Source of the DNA: Viridothelium virens
Lineage: Eukaryota > Ascomycota > Dothideomycetes > Trypetheliales > Trypetheliaceae
NCBI GenBank assembly: GCA_010094025.1
Contig: ML991796.1
Coordinates: forward strand, 186,001-250,000
Length of the DNA: 64,000 nucleotides
Direction of reading: 5' to 3'
Position numbers and translations under genes: made by a program. Numbering within the stretch: position 1 is the stretch's first letter; the number at the start of each line of letters is the position of its first letter. The notes below the pieces were generated by a model. It saw only the letters and a program-made list of their open reading frames with translations. It was not told where the DNA came from and searched no databases. Shown here piece after piece: positions 10,427 to 22,519 of this stretch.

Positions 10427-13400
10427 ATGGGTGCGGCTACTGATGAGGATGATGAAGATCACAATGCGATCTCGAAAAAGTCCACAGCGAATCACGACAC
10501 GGCACCTGAGAAGCCAGATGAAGGCCCGCGTCCGGAGGAGGATGAAGATGATGATGGTGGAGAAGACGAGCCGAAACTCAAATACAATCGCTTGACCGGA
10601 AGCCTTGGAACCGTGTATCGAAATGGTGATGCTACAAGTTCATTTCTGGTGTCTGGCGACAAGATGGTACTATGAAGGGCCCCTGCACAACTCGGCGAGT
10701 GACAACAACTAATCCTCTACTCTAGGTCATTGGCACCCATAATGGCAATATTGTAAGTCTTCCCATGTTGGCGCAAGGAAGGCAAGGCTAACTGAGACTA
10801 GCATGTCTTCTCATTGCCCTCCTTACAGCCCCTTCGAACATATCGTGCCCACTCCGCCTCCATAACGGCGATATCTGTATCTCCTTTGAGGCCTGTATCT
10901 ACGACTGCAAGACCCGAAATCGCCCAAAGAAATACGGCCGATATTGCTAGTCCAGAGCGAGCGCCACCGCATACGTCTGCTGCCACATCGTCCCCCGGGA
11001 AATCTTCAAGACAAGTGCCTCTGCCAAACACACCTTCCAACGCCATTCACATCGCTACAGCTTCCATTGACGGTAAAGTCTGCGTCTCATCTCTCGTTGA
11101 TGCCAAAGATGTTACCTTGCGCAATTTTGCACGCCCTGTTCAAGCTGTTGCGATCTCCCCCGATTTTAAAAATGATAGGACATACCTCAGCGGTGGTTTG
11201 GCAGGGAACCTGATTGTGACGGTAGGCGGCAAAGCAGGCGTCAGCGCAGACGCAAACACCAATAGTGCTGCAGCCGCTGCATCGGGATGGCTCGGGTCGA
11301 TTGGGTTAGGATCCAATACGGGCAAAGATACGGTTCTACATGCTGGTGAAGGAAGTATTGGGACGATTAGATGGTCCTTGTCTGGCAAATACGTGGCGTG
11401 GGTAAATGAGCAGGGCATCAAGATCATGCGGTCGCATTATAGGCTCGATAACACAGATTCAGAATTCACCTGGAAACGGATCGCGCATATTGATCGGCCG
11501 AACCGCCCCATATGGGATGAAATGGCAAGCGTCTGGAAGGCTCGTATTGATTGGATCGACGACGCTTTTTTGGAAGCAGAGCAGGTACCTTCGACAGAGC
11601 TTCAGAACGGTGCTCACCAAGGCGAACTGACTAGAAAGGAGCAAACTTCGTCACTGCCTGGGAAGAAGAAGAAGGCCGAACAGCTTGTCGTCGGCTGGGG
11701 AGACACTGCTTGGGTAATTCAGGTACAAATTGGAGGCACCAACGTCAGAAAAGATGCCAGCGAAAAGGCTGCTGGGAGTGCCAACATTTTGCATAAGTAT
11801 GCGATCACACCCTGGACTTTTACTCTACTGTTAACTGACGAAATTAGGTTACGTTTTGATGATTGTATTATCTCTGGTTTATCGTTATATACCCCATCAC
11901 TTTTGCTTATCCTTGCTTACCGCACTCACGACGACGAGTCCCGTCCCTTGCCTTCTCTGGAACATAATACCCCACGACGCGGTCGACAGAACCGCCAAAC
12001 TGGCATCCCACCTGAAGTTCGGCTTATTGATGTCCATACTAAAGACATCGTAGACGAAGACACCCTTTCCGTAAGTCGCTTTGAGACTCTGTCTGCCAGT
12101 GACTACCATCTCTCAACTCTGTTTGTTCCCAACCCTCGGATTACAGCGCCGGCACAAAAGGGTGCATTTGAAGCTCTCAGCGGCGGCCTTTGGGATGCGG
12201 GGCTCAATGCTACGCGAATTTTCTCATCTGGCGCAAGCGCCAAATCCCACACCGGCAGTTCTATGGAGAATGGAAAAGGTTCACCTGCTACGTCTGCAGC
12301 CGGTGTCGCTCGGGACGCTGCATTATTCAAAAAGCCAGATGTACATCCAACTATCAGCACTTCAGGGCTCAAACTTTTTCTGCAAAGCCCCTATGACTGT
12401 GTACTTGCTGCAAAGCGTGACGAAGGCGACCGTTTGGAGTGGTTGCTGGAACATCAGCAATACAAAGAAGCTTGGGAGCTGCTCGACAAACACCCTGAAG
12501 CGCTGACTTCGACGACAAACTACGCGAGTGATCGCGGCTCAGATTCAGCTCCGAGCACTCCAGCAAAAGCACAGGAGAGTCTGGCAGATTTCTTTGCCGA
12601 TGACAGTGCTTCACAGAGCACTTTATCGGCAAGCAAAGCGCACAATTCCGCTGTAGAAAAGGAAAAGAGGAGGATAGGTGATCTGTGGGTCCAGAAACTT
12701 GTCTCAGAGCAACACTGGGCAGATGCTGGACGAGCGGCTGGAAAAGTGCTTGGAACGTCCTCAAGATGGGAACATTGGGTCTGGACGTTTGCCGAGGCAG
12801 GAAGATTCGATGAAATTACGCCTCATATTCCAACGATGACCATGAAGCCACCATTGCCAAGCATTGTGTACGAAGTCGTGCTTGGACATTATATTGCTAA
12901 AGACCAATTACGATTGCAAGAACTCCTTGAGCAATGGGATCCTGAGCTTTTCAACGTCGGCAGTGTGACTGCTGCCATCGAAGCCAAGTTGCAAAGCGCA
13001 GACATCAAAGAAGATGCAGCCAAAGATGGTGGTACAGGCCGCGATTGGCGAATTTTCATGGAGTCCCTCCAGAGACTTTACCTCGCAGACGGCCGACCCA
13101 GAGACGCCCTTCACTGCTGCATCAAGCTCCAAAACGCCGATGAAGCAATGCGGCTCATCTCCGACTTCCACCTCCTCGACGCCGTCGCAGACGACATCCC
13201 CGGCCTCATCCTCCTCCGTATCTCCCAATCCCAACTCGACCGCGCCCCCCTCGAAGAGCTCGACACCCTCTCCAAAGACCCCATCCAGCTCCTCGTCGAC
13301 GAAGCCTACCACGGCGTCGTCAAACCGCAGACCGTCGTCTCCCAACTCTCGAACGCCGACCTCAGCCTCCGGCCCTTCCTCTTCTTCTACCTGCGCGCCC

Positions 13401-14527
13401 TCTGGCGCGGCGACGGTACCGCCTCCCTCCTCGACTCCACCGACACCGCGACCACCCCAAGCGCACCCACGAACAAGTCGCACCCACGCACCCGCCTCAC
13501 CAAAACCCAGCGGCGTGACCAGCTCGCCGCCGAAGGCCGCCAGCTCATCGCCACCCATTTCGCCGACCTCGCCATCCGCCTCTTCGCCGAGTACGACCGG
13601 CCCTTGCTCCTCCCCCTGCTGCGCCACGCCCAGGAGGGCTACTCTTACGACGACGCCACCCTGCTCTGTCGCGAGCGCAGCTTCGTCCCAGAGCTTGTGT
13701 TCTTGCTATCGAAGACGGGGCAGACGCGCGCTGCGCTCAGGACGATCGTCGCGGATTTGCGTGATGTGAGGGCGGCGATTGCGTTTGTGAGGGAGAGTGG
13801 TGATGAGGAGTTGTGGGGGGAGTTGCTGGAGTGTGGGATGGATCGGCCGGCGTTTGTGCGGGGGTTGTTGGAGGAGGTGGGGACGGGGTTCTTGGGGAGG
13901 AAGGGTGAAGACGCCGCTGGGGATGGGAGTGAGGTTGTGAGGAGGATTCCTAATGGATTGGAGATCGAGGGTTTGAAAGGGGCGTTAGGGGCGTATCTGC
14001 GTGGCTTTGAAATACAAGCGGATATTTCGGCGGGTGTGGCGAAGGTGTTGCGGAGTGAGGTTGCGGAGGTGATGGGTAGGCTGAGGGAGGGACGGGCGAG
14101 GGGAGTGCGGTTCGAGGTGAGGTCTGAGGGCGAGGAAGATCCGTGGCCTGTACGAGTTGAAGTTGAAGACGAAGGGAAGAAGGGGGAGAGTACGGAGGCG
14201 GAGCAGGAGGGGATGGCGGAAGAGCCCGCAAAGCCGGGACATTGCGTCAGGTGTCGGGAACCCTTCACTGTGGAAGAGACCAAGGAGACTCTGATCGGGT
14301 TTGCATGTGGGCATGTGTATCATTTGTCCTGCATACTGGATTCGAGTGACGCGAGTAAGGAGAACGTGCGCGCAGCTGAAGATCTCCAAGCGAGATTTCA
14401 GGCTGACGTGGAGGGCACATCGTCGCGCAGTGTTGGGGCCAAAGTTGCGCATGCGCATGTCATCAGGAGGGCAATCAAGCATGGCTGCTCTCTTTGCTTG
14501 GAAAGAGAGAATGTGGAGGAGTTATGA
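10427..14527 (+). CDS. VPS41: HOPS complex subunit VPS41
   Basis: About 1313 aa. Exons are 10427-10666, a 27-nt microexon 10726-10752, 10802-11796 and 11848-14527. The last intron (11797-11847, 51 nt) is in frame and stop-free. I call it because GTATGC, a TTAACTGAC branch and TTAG are present and splicing restores a smooth LRFDDCIISGLSLYTPSLL. Vps41 bridges Rab7/Ypt7 and SNAREs for fusion at the vacuole. An acidic N-terminus leads into a WD40-like propeller (RLTGSLGTVYRNGDATSSFL, THNGNIHVFSLPSLQPLRTY). A clathrin-heavy-chain-type helical repeat covers the middle, and the last ~100 residues hold a RING-like zinc site (HCVRCREPF, FACGHVYHLSC, GCSLC). Length fits the family. Bases 13060-14250 switch from C-rich to G-rich codons. 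Confidence 0.92.
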
Positions 14528-15250
14528 GAATCGCTTTCAGTAAGAACTAGCTGAAAGGCTTGTAAATTTGTACTTATACATAGATGATCTTTTTGGAGAG
14601 CATTCGTCATGCATCGCCCGGCGTTTTGTGTGGATTGAATATTCAGAGACTAAACCTATTGGAATCTTGAACTTTGACTTCCTAGGTAGCTATACGTGTA
14701 ATGTAGAAAGCCAGCAGTTAAGGCTTAATGATATAGTGGATGACCGATGATTGATCTCCATATGTTCATGCGGACCGGGGTGCTTAGCAAAATCATAAGA
14801 GTTATGAAATATGGTAAGGACTGAAAGGAAAAGAGATTGCACCCAATCAAAAGCAAAGCTACCCGGAAAGACAAACGGTCATATTTGCACTCTGCATATT
14901 TGGGAAAGCTCCCACATTTCTTTCACCCACATTCGGCATCGTCGAACCTGGGTACACACGTGTCACATGACAGCAAGCGACAGCAAAGGGTCTTGAAATA
15001 AGAAGAGTGATTATTGAAGCTGATCTAGCTAATTAGACCTCCTCCAATGCCGCCGAATGAATCAAATCCGCCATTCAGTGTCTGAACTGAAGAAAACCAT
15101 TAAGCACCCCATATTGCAACTATCCAGTTCAGCGGTCAACCCGTCCCCTTACACTTCATTACGGCTGACGCGTCGATCCAGTTCTCTTTAAGAGTGAGAA
15201 ACCCCCAGCTGCGCTCGATCAAGATTCATCTGCAGTCCATGGTGAATTGC
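14528..15250. other. Intergenic downstream of VPS41
   Basis: Nothing supportable. A minus-strand Gly-rich frame near 15010-15090 resembles the end of a small secreted peptide but has a stop a few codons upstream and no clear first exon, so it is not called. Confidence 0.5.
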
Positions 15251-16024
15251 TCAAGCCATCGTGAAGAACGCACAGGCAAGGAAGCCGCCGAAAGCAATTC
15301 CGAAGGTGACCTGATTCATGGAGCCGGAGCTACCGGGAGTTACAGAGCCTGTGTGTGAAGCAGACTGAGATGGAGCAGATGCAGTCGAAGTGCCTGCAGA
15401 GGTACTTGCACCAGCTGATTCGGTGCCGAGAGAGCTGGTGTTGCTTACAGAGCTTGTGGGAGGCGTAGCTGTACCAGACGAAGCCGTGGGTCCACCTGCA
15501 GACGTAGGGACTGAAACAGGAGTGGTGGCAGTATTTGAAGCGCTTGGTGCAGAGGTTGCTGTGTTAGACATGGCGATGGAAGTCTCAGAGACAGGTACGG
15601 GATTGCTAGGCGAAGAAGCAGATCCAGATTCGGAGATCGCAGGGTATGTTCCAGTGGGAGTCGAAACGATAGGACCAGATTCAGAGAGAGACGACGCGGC
15701 AGGAATAGAGCCAGCGGACGCGGAATTTGGGGAAGAAGCCGGAACGATAGCTGTCGCCGTAGTGACTGGGGCAGAAGACATGGGAAGAGGAGCGCCGGAA
15801 GTAGAGCACGAATCTGGGAACAACGTCACAGTGACGGTAACAGTAGAAGCTGTTGATTTTACATTAGTACAGGTTAAGTTGTATTTGACCAAGACACGCA
15901 ACACACCGCTGCTCCAGTCGACTTCACGCGCTTCAATAGCATTGGCCTTACGCTGGACTTGCGCAGCATTGACAGAGAAGCCCAGGGCGAGAGCGGCAGC
16001 GACTGCCTTGACAATGAACTGCAT
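15251..16024 (-). CDS. Secreted Ser/Thr-rich, probably GPI-anchored protein
   Basis: A single-exon 257-aa protein. It opens with a signal peptide (MQFIVKAVAAALALGFSVNA, then AQ). A short folded-looking region follows with two cysteines (LTCTNV and PDSCSTSG). About 150 residues are mostly Ser, Thr, Ala, Pro and Gly and would be heavily O-mannosylated. The C-terminus is a small-residue stretch followed by a hydrophobic tail (VTFGIAFGGFLACAFFTMA), typical of a GPI addition signal. It is probably a cell-wall or plasma-membrane surface protein. No catalytic domain is present. It faces the similar but unrelated-looking gene at 17530 across about 1.5 kb, in divergent orientation. Confidence 0.8.
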   Translation of the reverse strand: MQFIVKAVAAALALGFSVNAAQVQRKANAIEAREVDWSSGVLRVLVKYNLTCTNVKSTASTVTVTVTLFPDSCSTSGAPLPMSSAPVTTATAIVPASSPNSASAGSIPAASSLSESGPIVSTPTGTYPAISESGSASSPSNPVPVSETSIAMSNTATSAPSASNTATTPVSVPTSAGGPTASSGTATPPTSSVSNTSSLGTESAGASTSAGTSTASAPSQSASHTGSVTPGSSGSMNQVTFGIAFGGFLACAFFTMA

Positions 16025-17529
16025 CTTGACTCTGCTGAGTGCAAGCCGAGTCGTTAGGTTAGAAAACTTTGATCTGAGATCATGTTAGTATACTTCGTGA
16101 TTTGTTCTTGTGGAAGATACCAGCATAAGGCAGTGAGGCGGAGGTTGATGTATTGGCTGTTACCAAAGTCTGAGGAGTGCAATGAGGACAGCTCCAAGAC
16201 ATCAGAACAGAGGTTCACGTCGCACAATATTGTGGTGGGTACAGTGCGAGATGCTTAGTGAAGGAAAAGTAGTGAATGTGAAGATGATGGTTGTGATAGC
16301 ACTTACAGAGATACGAAAGCCTGCAGTGGGTTACGAGAGCGTAGCGATAGCGTGGTGAAGTGCTGAGCGCGTAGACTGCAGAATACTTTGGATGAACTAT
16401 TGGTGGAGGAAGAAAAAAGATGGTGGGTGGAAGAGAATGCAGGTGGTCTCGTACTTGGCAAACAGAGAAGGCGCGAGAGTGACAAACACACCCCGACGCG
16501 CTTCGTCGGTAACCAACAAATACGTCACTTCGAAGATTAAAGTTGTGACACTGCTGGCCTACCTTATGTACCTAGATCTGCCTGGACTTTACATATGTAT
16601 GTCCCTGTACCTCGACACCACTCTGAGTGCTCCGAGATCAGATTCATTTGGGATCCAATCATCTGACTGGACAACGGGACACAGCAGCAGCAAATGCCAC
16701 AATCTTCCACCTGCAGGATCCAATTTAGATTCTAGGTTCTGACGGTGGCTTGATCTTGCTACTGTGAAACCATTCTGGAGTTGTAATTTCATAGGTCTCA
16801 CATTTACATCTCACGCCCTGGTTTTTCCAGCTTTCGACCTTCGATTTCCTCTCGCATTACTTGTGGTGAATGCACTTGTATCATGTTGGGATAGGTAAAC
16901 CATGCCCGTACAGAAGGATTGGAAGCAGCAACAGATGTAATGTGGAGGCGAACCAAGGACGTACTGGAAGGCAGAAGGCAGAAGGCTTAGCGGATCAAGA
17001 AGCTGCCAGCCTTCACCCCGACAACGACTTGAAGAGAGGTGGCCGTATTTTGTTCGTTCAAATCGAGATACACTTACCTCGTGGCAATCCAAAGACGCCG
17101 GCCAGCCACGTGCCTGCTTGCTTCCTGTCTCCAAGTGGAGGATGCAGTGGCGTCGTTGGTCGCTTGCTGTATCGCTTGCTGTATCCCACCTACCTGTACC
17201 ACAGGGACCAGCATAGCAGTTGCTTTTGATGGTAGATCACGGGCTTGCGTGAGGCAGTCGCGCAGCTGCCATTCTCAACGTTGACGCGGCCAGAGCACCG
17301 GCTCTAGCAAGGTAAAGTATATCAAGCCCTTTCTCCCATTCTTCTTCCTCTTTTCCCCAGTCCACCTCCAATTGTCTCGACTGTTCATCTCCAAAAGGCA
17401 CTTCGAACCTTCTTTGGCTTGACAACACCCACTCCGAAGCTCTTTCATAACACCAGTGTTTTTGTAGGTCGTTGCCTTCAGAAGTCTTATCAAGTTCTAC
17501 GCTTCTGCACTCAGTCGACACCCTCTGAA
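16025..17529. other. Divergent intergenic region between two surface-protein genes
   Basis: About 1.5 kb between two divergently transcribed Ser/Thr-rich secreted-protein genes. Open frames at 16392-17229 lack any family character. It probably holds both promoters and 5' leaders. Confidence 0.55.
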
Positions 17530-18868
17530 ATGGCCATGACGTGCAAGATGTTGGCCATGATTGCCCTTATCGTTCCCATCATTCGGGCATCGCCGTCACG
17601 AACGGTGTTACCTCGCCAAGGTGGTAAGTTCAGTCATGACCTGCTTTCTGGCCTTCATGAACTGAGCTGACTCGACTTGTCCCTGCTCTTCAGGTCCCAT
17701 TTTCAATCTGTCGACCTCCGTTGACCCGCCTGCCGACCCACCTGCCGATCCACCTGCCGACCCATTGACGTCCACGATCTCGGTGGTGGAGTTCCAGCCG
17801 GCTGTCTCGCAGTCCATCGTCTACACCACGCATGAGATCACTGTCACCGGCTGCCCGAGTTCTGTTTCGGACTGTCCGGACAGCTCGGCCAGCTCAACAC
17901 ACGTTCTCACGTCCACGATTGCTCTGTCGACGACTCTTTGCCCGTTGACCCTGACATCCTCCTACGCAAGTCAGACCACGATCACACCGACCGACGCAAG
18001 TTCGATTCCATCTCTTCCGTTAACGGTTCCAACGACTGACGACAGCACCATACCGATCACGGCGCCACGAACAGCACCAGGCCTCCCAGCAAGTGTACCA
18101 CAGCCATCAGCGTACAGTGATGCCAACAGCACGACACATATTTTGTCAACAACCACCCGGTCTCAAACGTCCACGCTCTTTATCTCGTCCACACCAGCAA
18201 CCCCTGTGCCAACAATCACTGCTAATCCAACATCAACCGACTTCAGCACGGCAAATCCTGATGCTTCAAACAGCACTGCCTACGGAGGTGATTCAACCAC
18301 ACCCCCTTCCTTAGACTCTACTGTCGTACCTCCATACCACAATTCGACAGTGACAAGCCCTCCTTATTTCACAGCATCAATCACTGGCTCTGGATTTAAT
18401 CTGACAGCGGTCACGATTTCCAGCGATGCAGGCCCGACGCCTACGTCCGGTTATGGGAACATCACATCTACTGCTGCGATCGTGAATGGCACTTCCACTG
18501 TATTTTCACCCGTCACAGCTCCATCGACGAGGCAGCCATCCATCCTTTCGCCTGCAGTATCAACCACCACCTCAGCAGCCTATGGCACGTCAACTGCTTC
18601 GCCCACTGATGGCTCACCTGACGGCCCACCTGACGGCCCCCCAGACGGCTCAAATGGGACCAGTGTGGGACCGGGAGGTTATGGTCCAGCTGCGGACTCG
18701 TCATCTCTTGTTGGAGGTATTACCACATCCATCAACCCTGGAGGACCAGACAGCAACTACACCGCTACTGGCACGCCTATTCCTTTCACCGGGGATGGCC
18801 ACCGGCGCTTCTCGGCCGTTTCACCCCTCACACTCATTATTGCCGTCTCCTTCGCAGTACTGCTTTGA
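17530..18868 (+). CDS. Secreted Ser/Thr/Pro-rich, probably GPI-anchored protein
   Basis: A 422-aa protein from exons 17530-17623 and 17694-18868 (70-nt intron, phase 1). It starts with a signal peptide (MAMTCKMLAMIALIVPIIRA) followed by a dibasic-like SRTVLPRQGG. The mature part begins with three PPAD repeats, then VVEFQPAVSQSIVYTTHEIT and a few cysteines in the first ~70 residues. Some 300 residues of Ser/Thr/Pro follow, with several N-glycosylation sequons and a PDGPPDGPPDGS repeat. The end (LTLIIAVSFAVLL) is a hydrophobic GPI-type tail. The design is that of a mannoprotein stalk. The start was chosen at 17530 because it gives the cleanest signal peptide; in-frame ATGs at 17536 and 17548 are alternatives. 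Confidence 0.78.
17723..17764 (+). repeat. 12-bp in-frame tandem repeat coding Pro-Pro-Ala-Asp
   Basis: Three and a half units of a GAYCCRCCTGCC-type 12-mer directly after the intron of the surface-protein gene. They encode PPAD repeats. Copies differ at one or two bases. This is a likely site of length variation. Confidence 0.9.
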
Positions 18869-20764
18869 CCAGATTCTCCAAGCAGTTTCTTTCAGGTGAC
18901 TGACATGACAGAAATATTTACTGCATGTCTCAAGAGTTTGTCCAATGGGTTGCATATATTCTCGATGTCGTTGCCTTTCTTTTTGTTCTTTGCTTCAATT
19001 GCTTCTCACGACCGCTTGTTGACGTCGTCATCTTTCTATGCACATATCCTCATTACCGCGTGTCTCCTAATGTAATGACTCCTCACGTAACGACTTTGAT
19101 GGATGGAATGACTTGATGATACTCATTAGAATGTTGTACTTAGATCAGATAGGTATAGGATGACAATCTGTTGGGCTATCTTACTCTGTGACAGTCGTAC
19201 CACTCTCTGCCTTGTGCCTTGATTGCTTGCATCTTGCTTCAGATTCCTTCCACTCACTTCAAGCTTGTGCCAGTGACGAATTCACTGGGCAAAAAACCGA
19301 ATATATCTCTCCTTAGTAGAACCATCGTTGGTGCGGTAAGGAAAGCCTTGTCATTTACGACAATAACGTAATGTCGGTGTCGTCGTGAGCGAATCGGGGA
19401 TGGCAGCGTACTTTCAGAGCCGCACGGACTCGGCATCACCAGCCATTCGATTGGCAGAACGCATAAGCCTCTGCCCACTACTCGAACACCAATTCTCATA
19501 TTATGCCATTGCTCAAGTCGATTGATATTCATCTTCCCGTATTACGCCTGCGCATGTACAAGGCAGCATTGCTTTTTCTCGGGGTCATCATTCGAAAAGT
19601 CTCCTTGCCATCTTATCGTGACGTCGCTGTCACAAAATCCATCCTTCCCATCTCCTAATTGTGTAGTATCTTCGTCCTTAAATGCGCAAATCTGTAGACA
19701 TTGTTGGAGCATTTGTTCAGGTCGATTGGACTCGTAGCCTAGCCATCCGTCTTGGAGCCTAGACTACCCGGAGCGACAAAGATTCCTGCGCTTCTGTATC
19801 GTATGCACATTTGCTAGTTCTGATGCCTAACGTGTATAAACAGAGATAACATCCAGGTCTAGTATGTAGCTAAGTTCGCTGCATAGAACTACCAATACGA
19901 CGATCTTCCTTCGGGACTAGTCCTTTGGGTGAACAATCTCAGCTTTGGACACTCTCATATACATGATTTCGCCTCCCTTTCTCTCATTACCATCGCCAAG
20001 AATGAGTGAGTCTAGTGGTTGCTCCTAGAAAATCTTCCAGCTCAATACCGCAGACATGCTGTCTGTGTTAAGATATTTTACCTTGCCAGGTAATATTCTG
20101 GATACTCATACTATCCGTTATACCTCCTCAAACTTTGTGAATGAATTTTGAGCTAGAGTATCGAATCATGTTCGAACTATTTGATCACAACCTGGATCGC
20201 AAACACGAATCATTGTGGTTTTCGAATATCGAACCTTTGTTGGAATTCTCATGGTATAATAGCTGGGCCTAGGATCTGCGCCAACAGCCACCGACTCTAT
20301 TTTCGGACTCATCATCGCCATCCTAGACACTAATTTCCGAGCCAGCTCAGCAGCAAGAATCAACGCCACTAAGCTGACTATGATTAAGGGAATCCCGAAA
20401 GGTAATAGCGTCTCGCTCGGTAAATCTGTCTAACCAATGGTGAAACTCGACTACTGAGGACAGCCACATTTGGTTTCAAGCTTGGGGAAGTACGAAAACT
20501 ACCCGAAGCCTGATCCTTCTAGCTTGGCCTCTTATTAGAGCCTCATACCAGCTGGATGGATATTACCTGGGGGCCTGAGAACTTTCGTTTTAGATGTCCA
20601 TTTCACTGTACGGAGTAGTAAGAGCAATCGTAGGTTAGACGACGGCTGGGCTTTTGCTGTTGTCATTCATCCGTGTCGTTGTTTCTTACTCTTTAATAAC
20701 CCATTCGTGACCCACTACTTCTCTTCTCCCACTTCCGCCGAATTTCAGCGAATGAAGCCACGTC
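18869..20764. other. Gene-free stretch
   Basis: About 1.9 kb with no supportable gene on either strand. Open frames are all under 95 codons, without domain character. Composition is balanced and I see no transposon ends or tRNA signature. Confidence 0.55.
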
Positions 20765-21785
20765 ATGGCAGCAGCATCATACGATGAATCTCATCTTCAT
20801 GCTCCTCAACCTCTAAAGCCGATGCTACTGGCAGACTCCATTTCCATGAACTCTGGCGCAAGCGGAGCAAAGTACGACAGCCTGCATCATGGAGGCAACT
20901 CTCAAGACGTCCTCTACCAGCATCACGACGAGGTCCTCGAGCGCATGCGCTTTCGCGACGAGGTACGCCCTACACCCCTCACCCTCCCCATTTCCACCTC
21001 CTCATCCCATCTCATCCCGCACCACCCAACGCGCTCTCTCATCTCCATCACAGAAACTCAAATACCGCATCCGCCTCCTCAAGCTCCTCGCCCGCGTCCT
21101 CGGCCTCCTCCTCTCCCTCACCACCCTCTCCCCCCTCGCCGTCACCCTCCACAAATTCCTCTCCACCAAGGACATCTTCCGCACCGTCGACGGCCAGTCC
21201 CGCACCGCCTGGAACGCCGAAACCAAGCTGTGGCCCATGTACATGTACCTCGCGCTCGCGGCCATCGCGACCGCCTTCAACCTCGCCATCATGCTCGCGT
21301 ACTGCTGGGGCGTGCGCCACGCGAACCGCGCCAGCACTGTCGCTGGCTGGTTCTCTGGCGGCGTCTACGTCGGGCACGTGGTCGTGTGGGCGGTGGGCGC
21401 GGCGCTGTATCGGGCGGGGAAGGATGAGGGAGAGCATGCGAGGGATTTGTGGGGGTGGAGCTGTAGTTTGGGGGCGCAGAAGATACAGGATGCGTTTGCG
21501 CAGGAGGTGAATTTTGGGCGGTATTGTAATGTTCAGGTGAGTCGCTCCATTTTGTGTATGGAGCTGGTGGTCCTACGTGATGGGCATGTTGGAGAGAAAT
21601 CGCAAGAGGCTGACGATGCTGATTGGCAGAGCTTTTCATGGTACTCTGGATTGGCGCAGACCGGTTTGGGTTTCCTGACAGCGGGGGTGTATTTCTTGGC
21701 GATTGTGAGGATGAGGTCGAAGAAGCATGTAAGGAAAATGAGTACGCTAGTAGAGCAACGGTATGAGGCGTCCAGGCATTCATGA
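20765..21785 (+). CDS. Four-pass membrane protein of unknown function
   Basis: A 278-aa protein from exons 20765-20962, 21054-21536 and 21630-21785. Intron 2 (93 nt) is a stop-free multiple of three, so an unspliced frame also exists; GTGAGT and TTGGCAG favour splicing. A hydrophilic N-terminal region of about 66 residues precedes four hydrophobic segments: LLARVLGLLLSLTTLSPLAV, LWPMYMYLALAAIATAFNLA, AGWFSGGVYVGHVVVWAVGA, and a last one, LGFLTAGVYFLAIV, before a basic tail. The spacing recalls MARVEL-like four-pass proteins, but I do not recognise a specific family. Bases 21060-21540 show the C-rich to G-rich codon switch seen in other genes here. Confidence 0.75.
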
Positions 21786-22519
21786 TAGAGAAAGTGCTGG
21801 ATTTTGGTCAGCCATGTGGGATATATTGCGCGTTCTCCGTACGTCCTTCCTCGCAACGGATGGAAGAATCTTGAAAAAAAAAAAATCGAACCATTCAAAA
21901 GCTGTGTCCGGACGTGTTAGTTCTGAAAAAGATACCGTGCATTTAGCCGAAGCATGCAGATCCATGGGTTGCAAATCACAATCAACATCAGGTGGTCAAG
22001 TGGGCAGCACATAGCTAGTTGACCCAATGGTAGTTTATGTACGAGTTTGGTGAATTGTCAAAGGGAAAGTAGGATGGTATTAGAGCGTTCTGTAGCGCTA
22101 GAAATATAGGATAGTGATTAGTCAGGGAGCTAAAGGACGGGTCGGGACGGTGGGACGTGGGCTTGGGGGCGAGTGCGAGACTGGACGCGCTCGAGGATCT
22201 TCATGCACTTTCCACGCGGGATGTAAATCACTATGCTGCCCTACGACCTTCCAGCCCTGCCAGCCCATCCAAAACTCATGTATCCCAAATAGGCCACAGC
22301 TTCGTTCCTTTTCAAGGGAGGCGTCGGCGGGAAAGCGTATCGTACCGTCCAAGAAGGCGGCGAAGCGAGTCAGAGACGCTGCTTTATCATTGGAAGCGAT
22401 ACCTCGAAGACAGCTCCGCGTTCAGGCGCAAGTGGAGCAGGCGACCCGTACGGATCATAACGGCCGTAAGCAGGCAATGCGCTCCATGCGCCAGATCGTC
22501 ATCAAGCACTCATACGTTG
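21786..22519. other. Intergenic upstream of Zn2Cys6 gene
   Basis: The frame of the downstream regulator is open through 22157-22519 but starts only with non-ATG codons and is not conserved-looking, so I treat it as 5' leader. A short poly-A run is at 21877-21886. No other gene is seen. Confidence 0.5.
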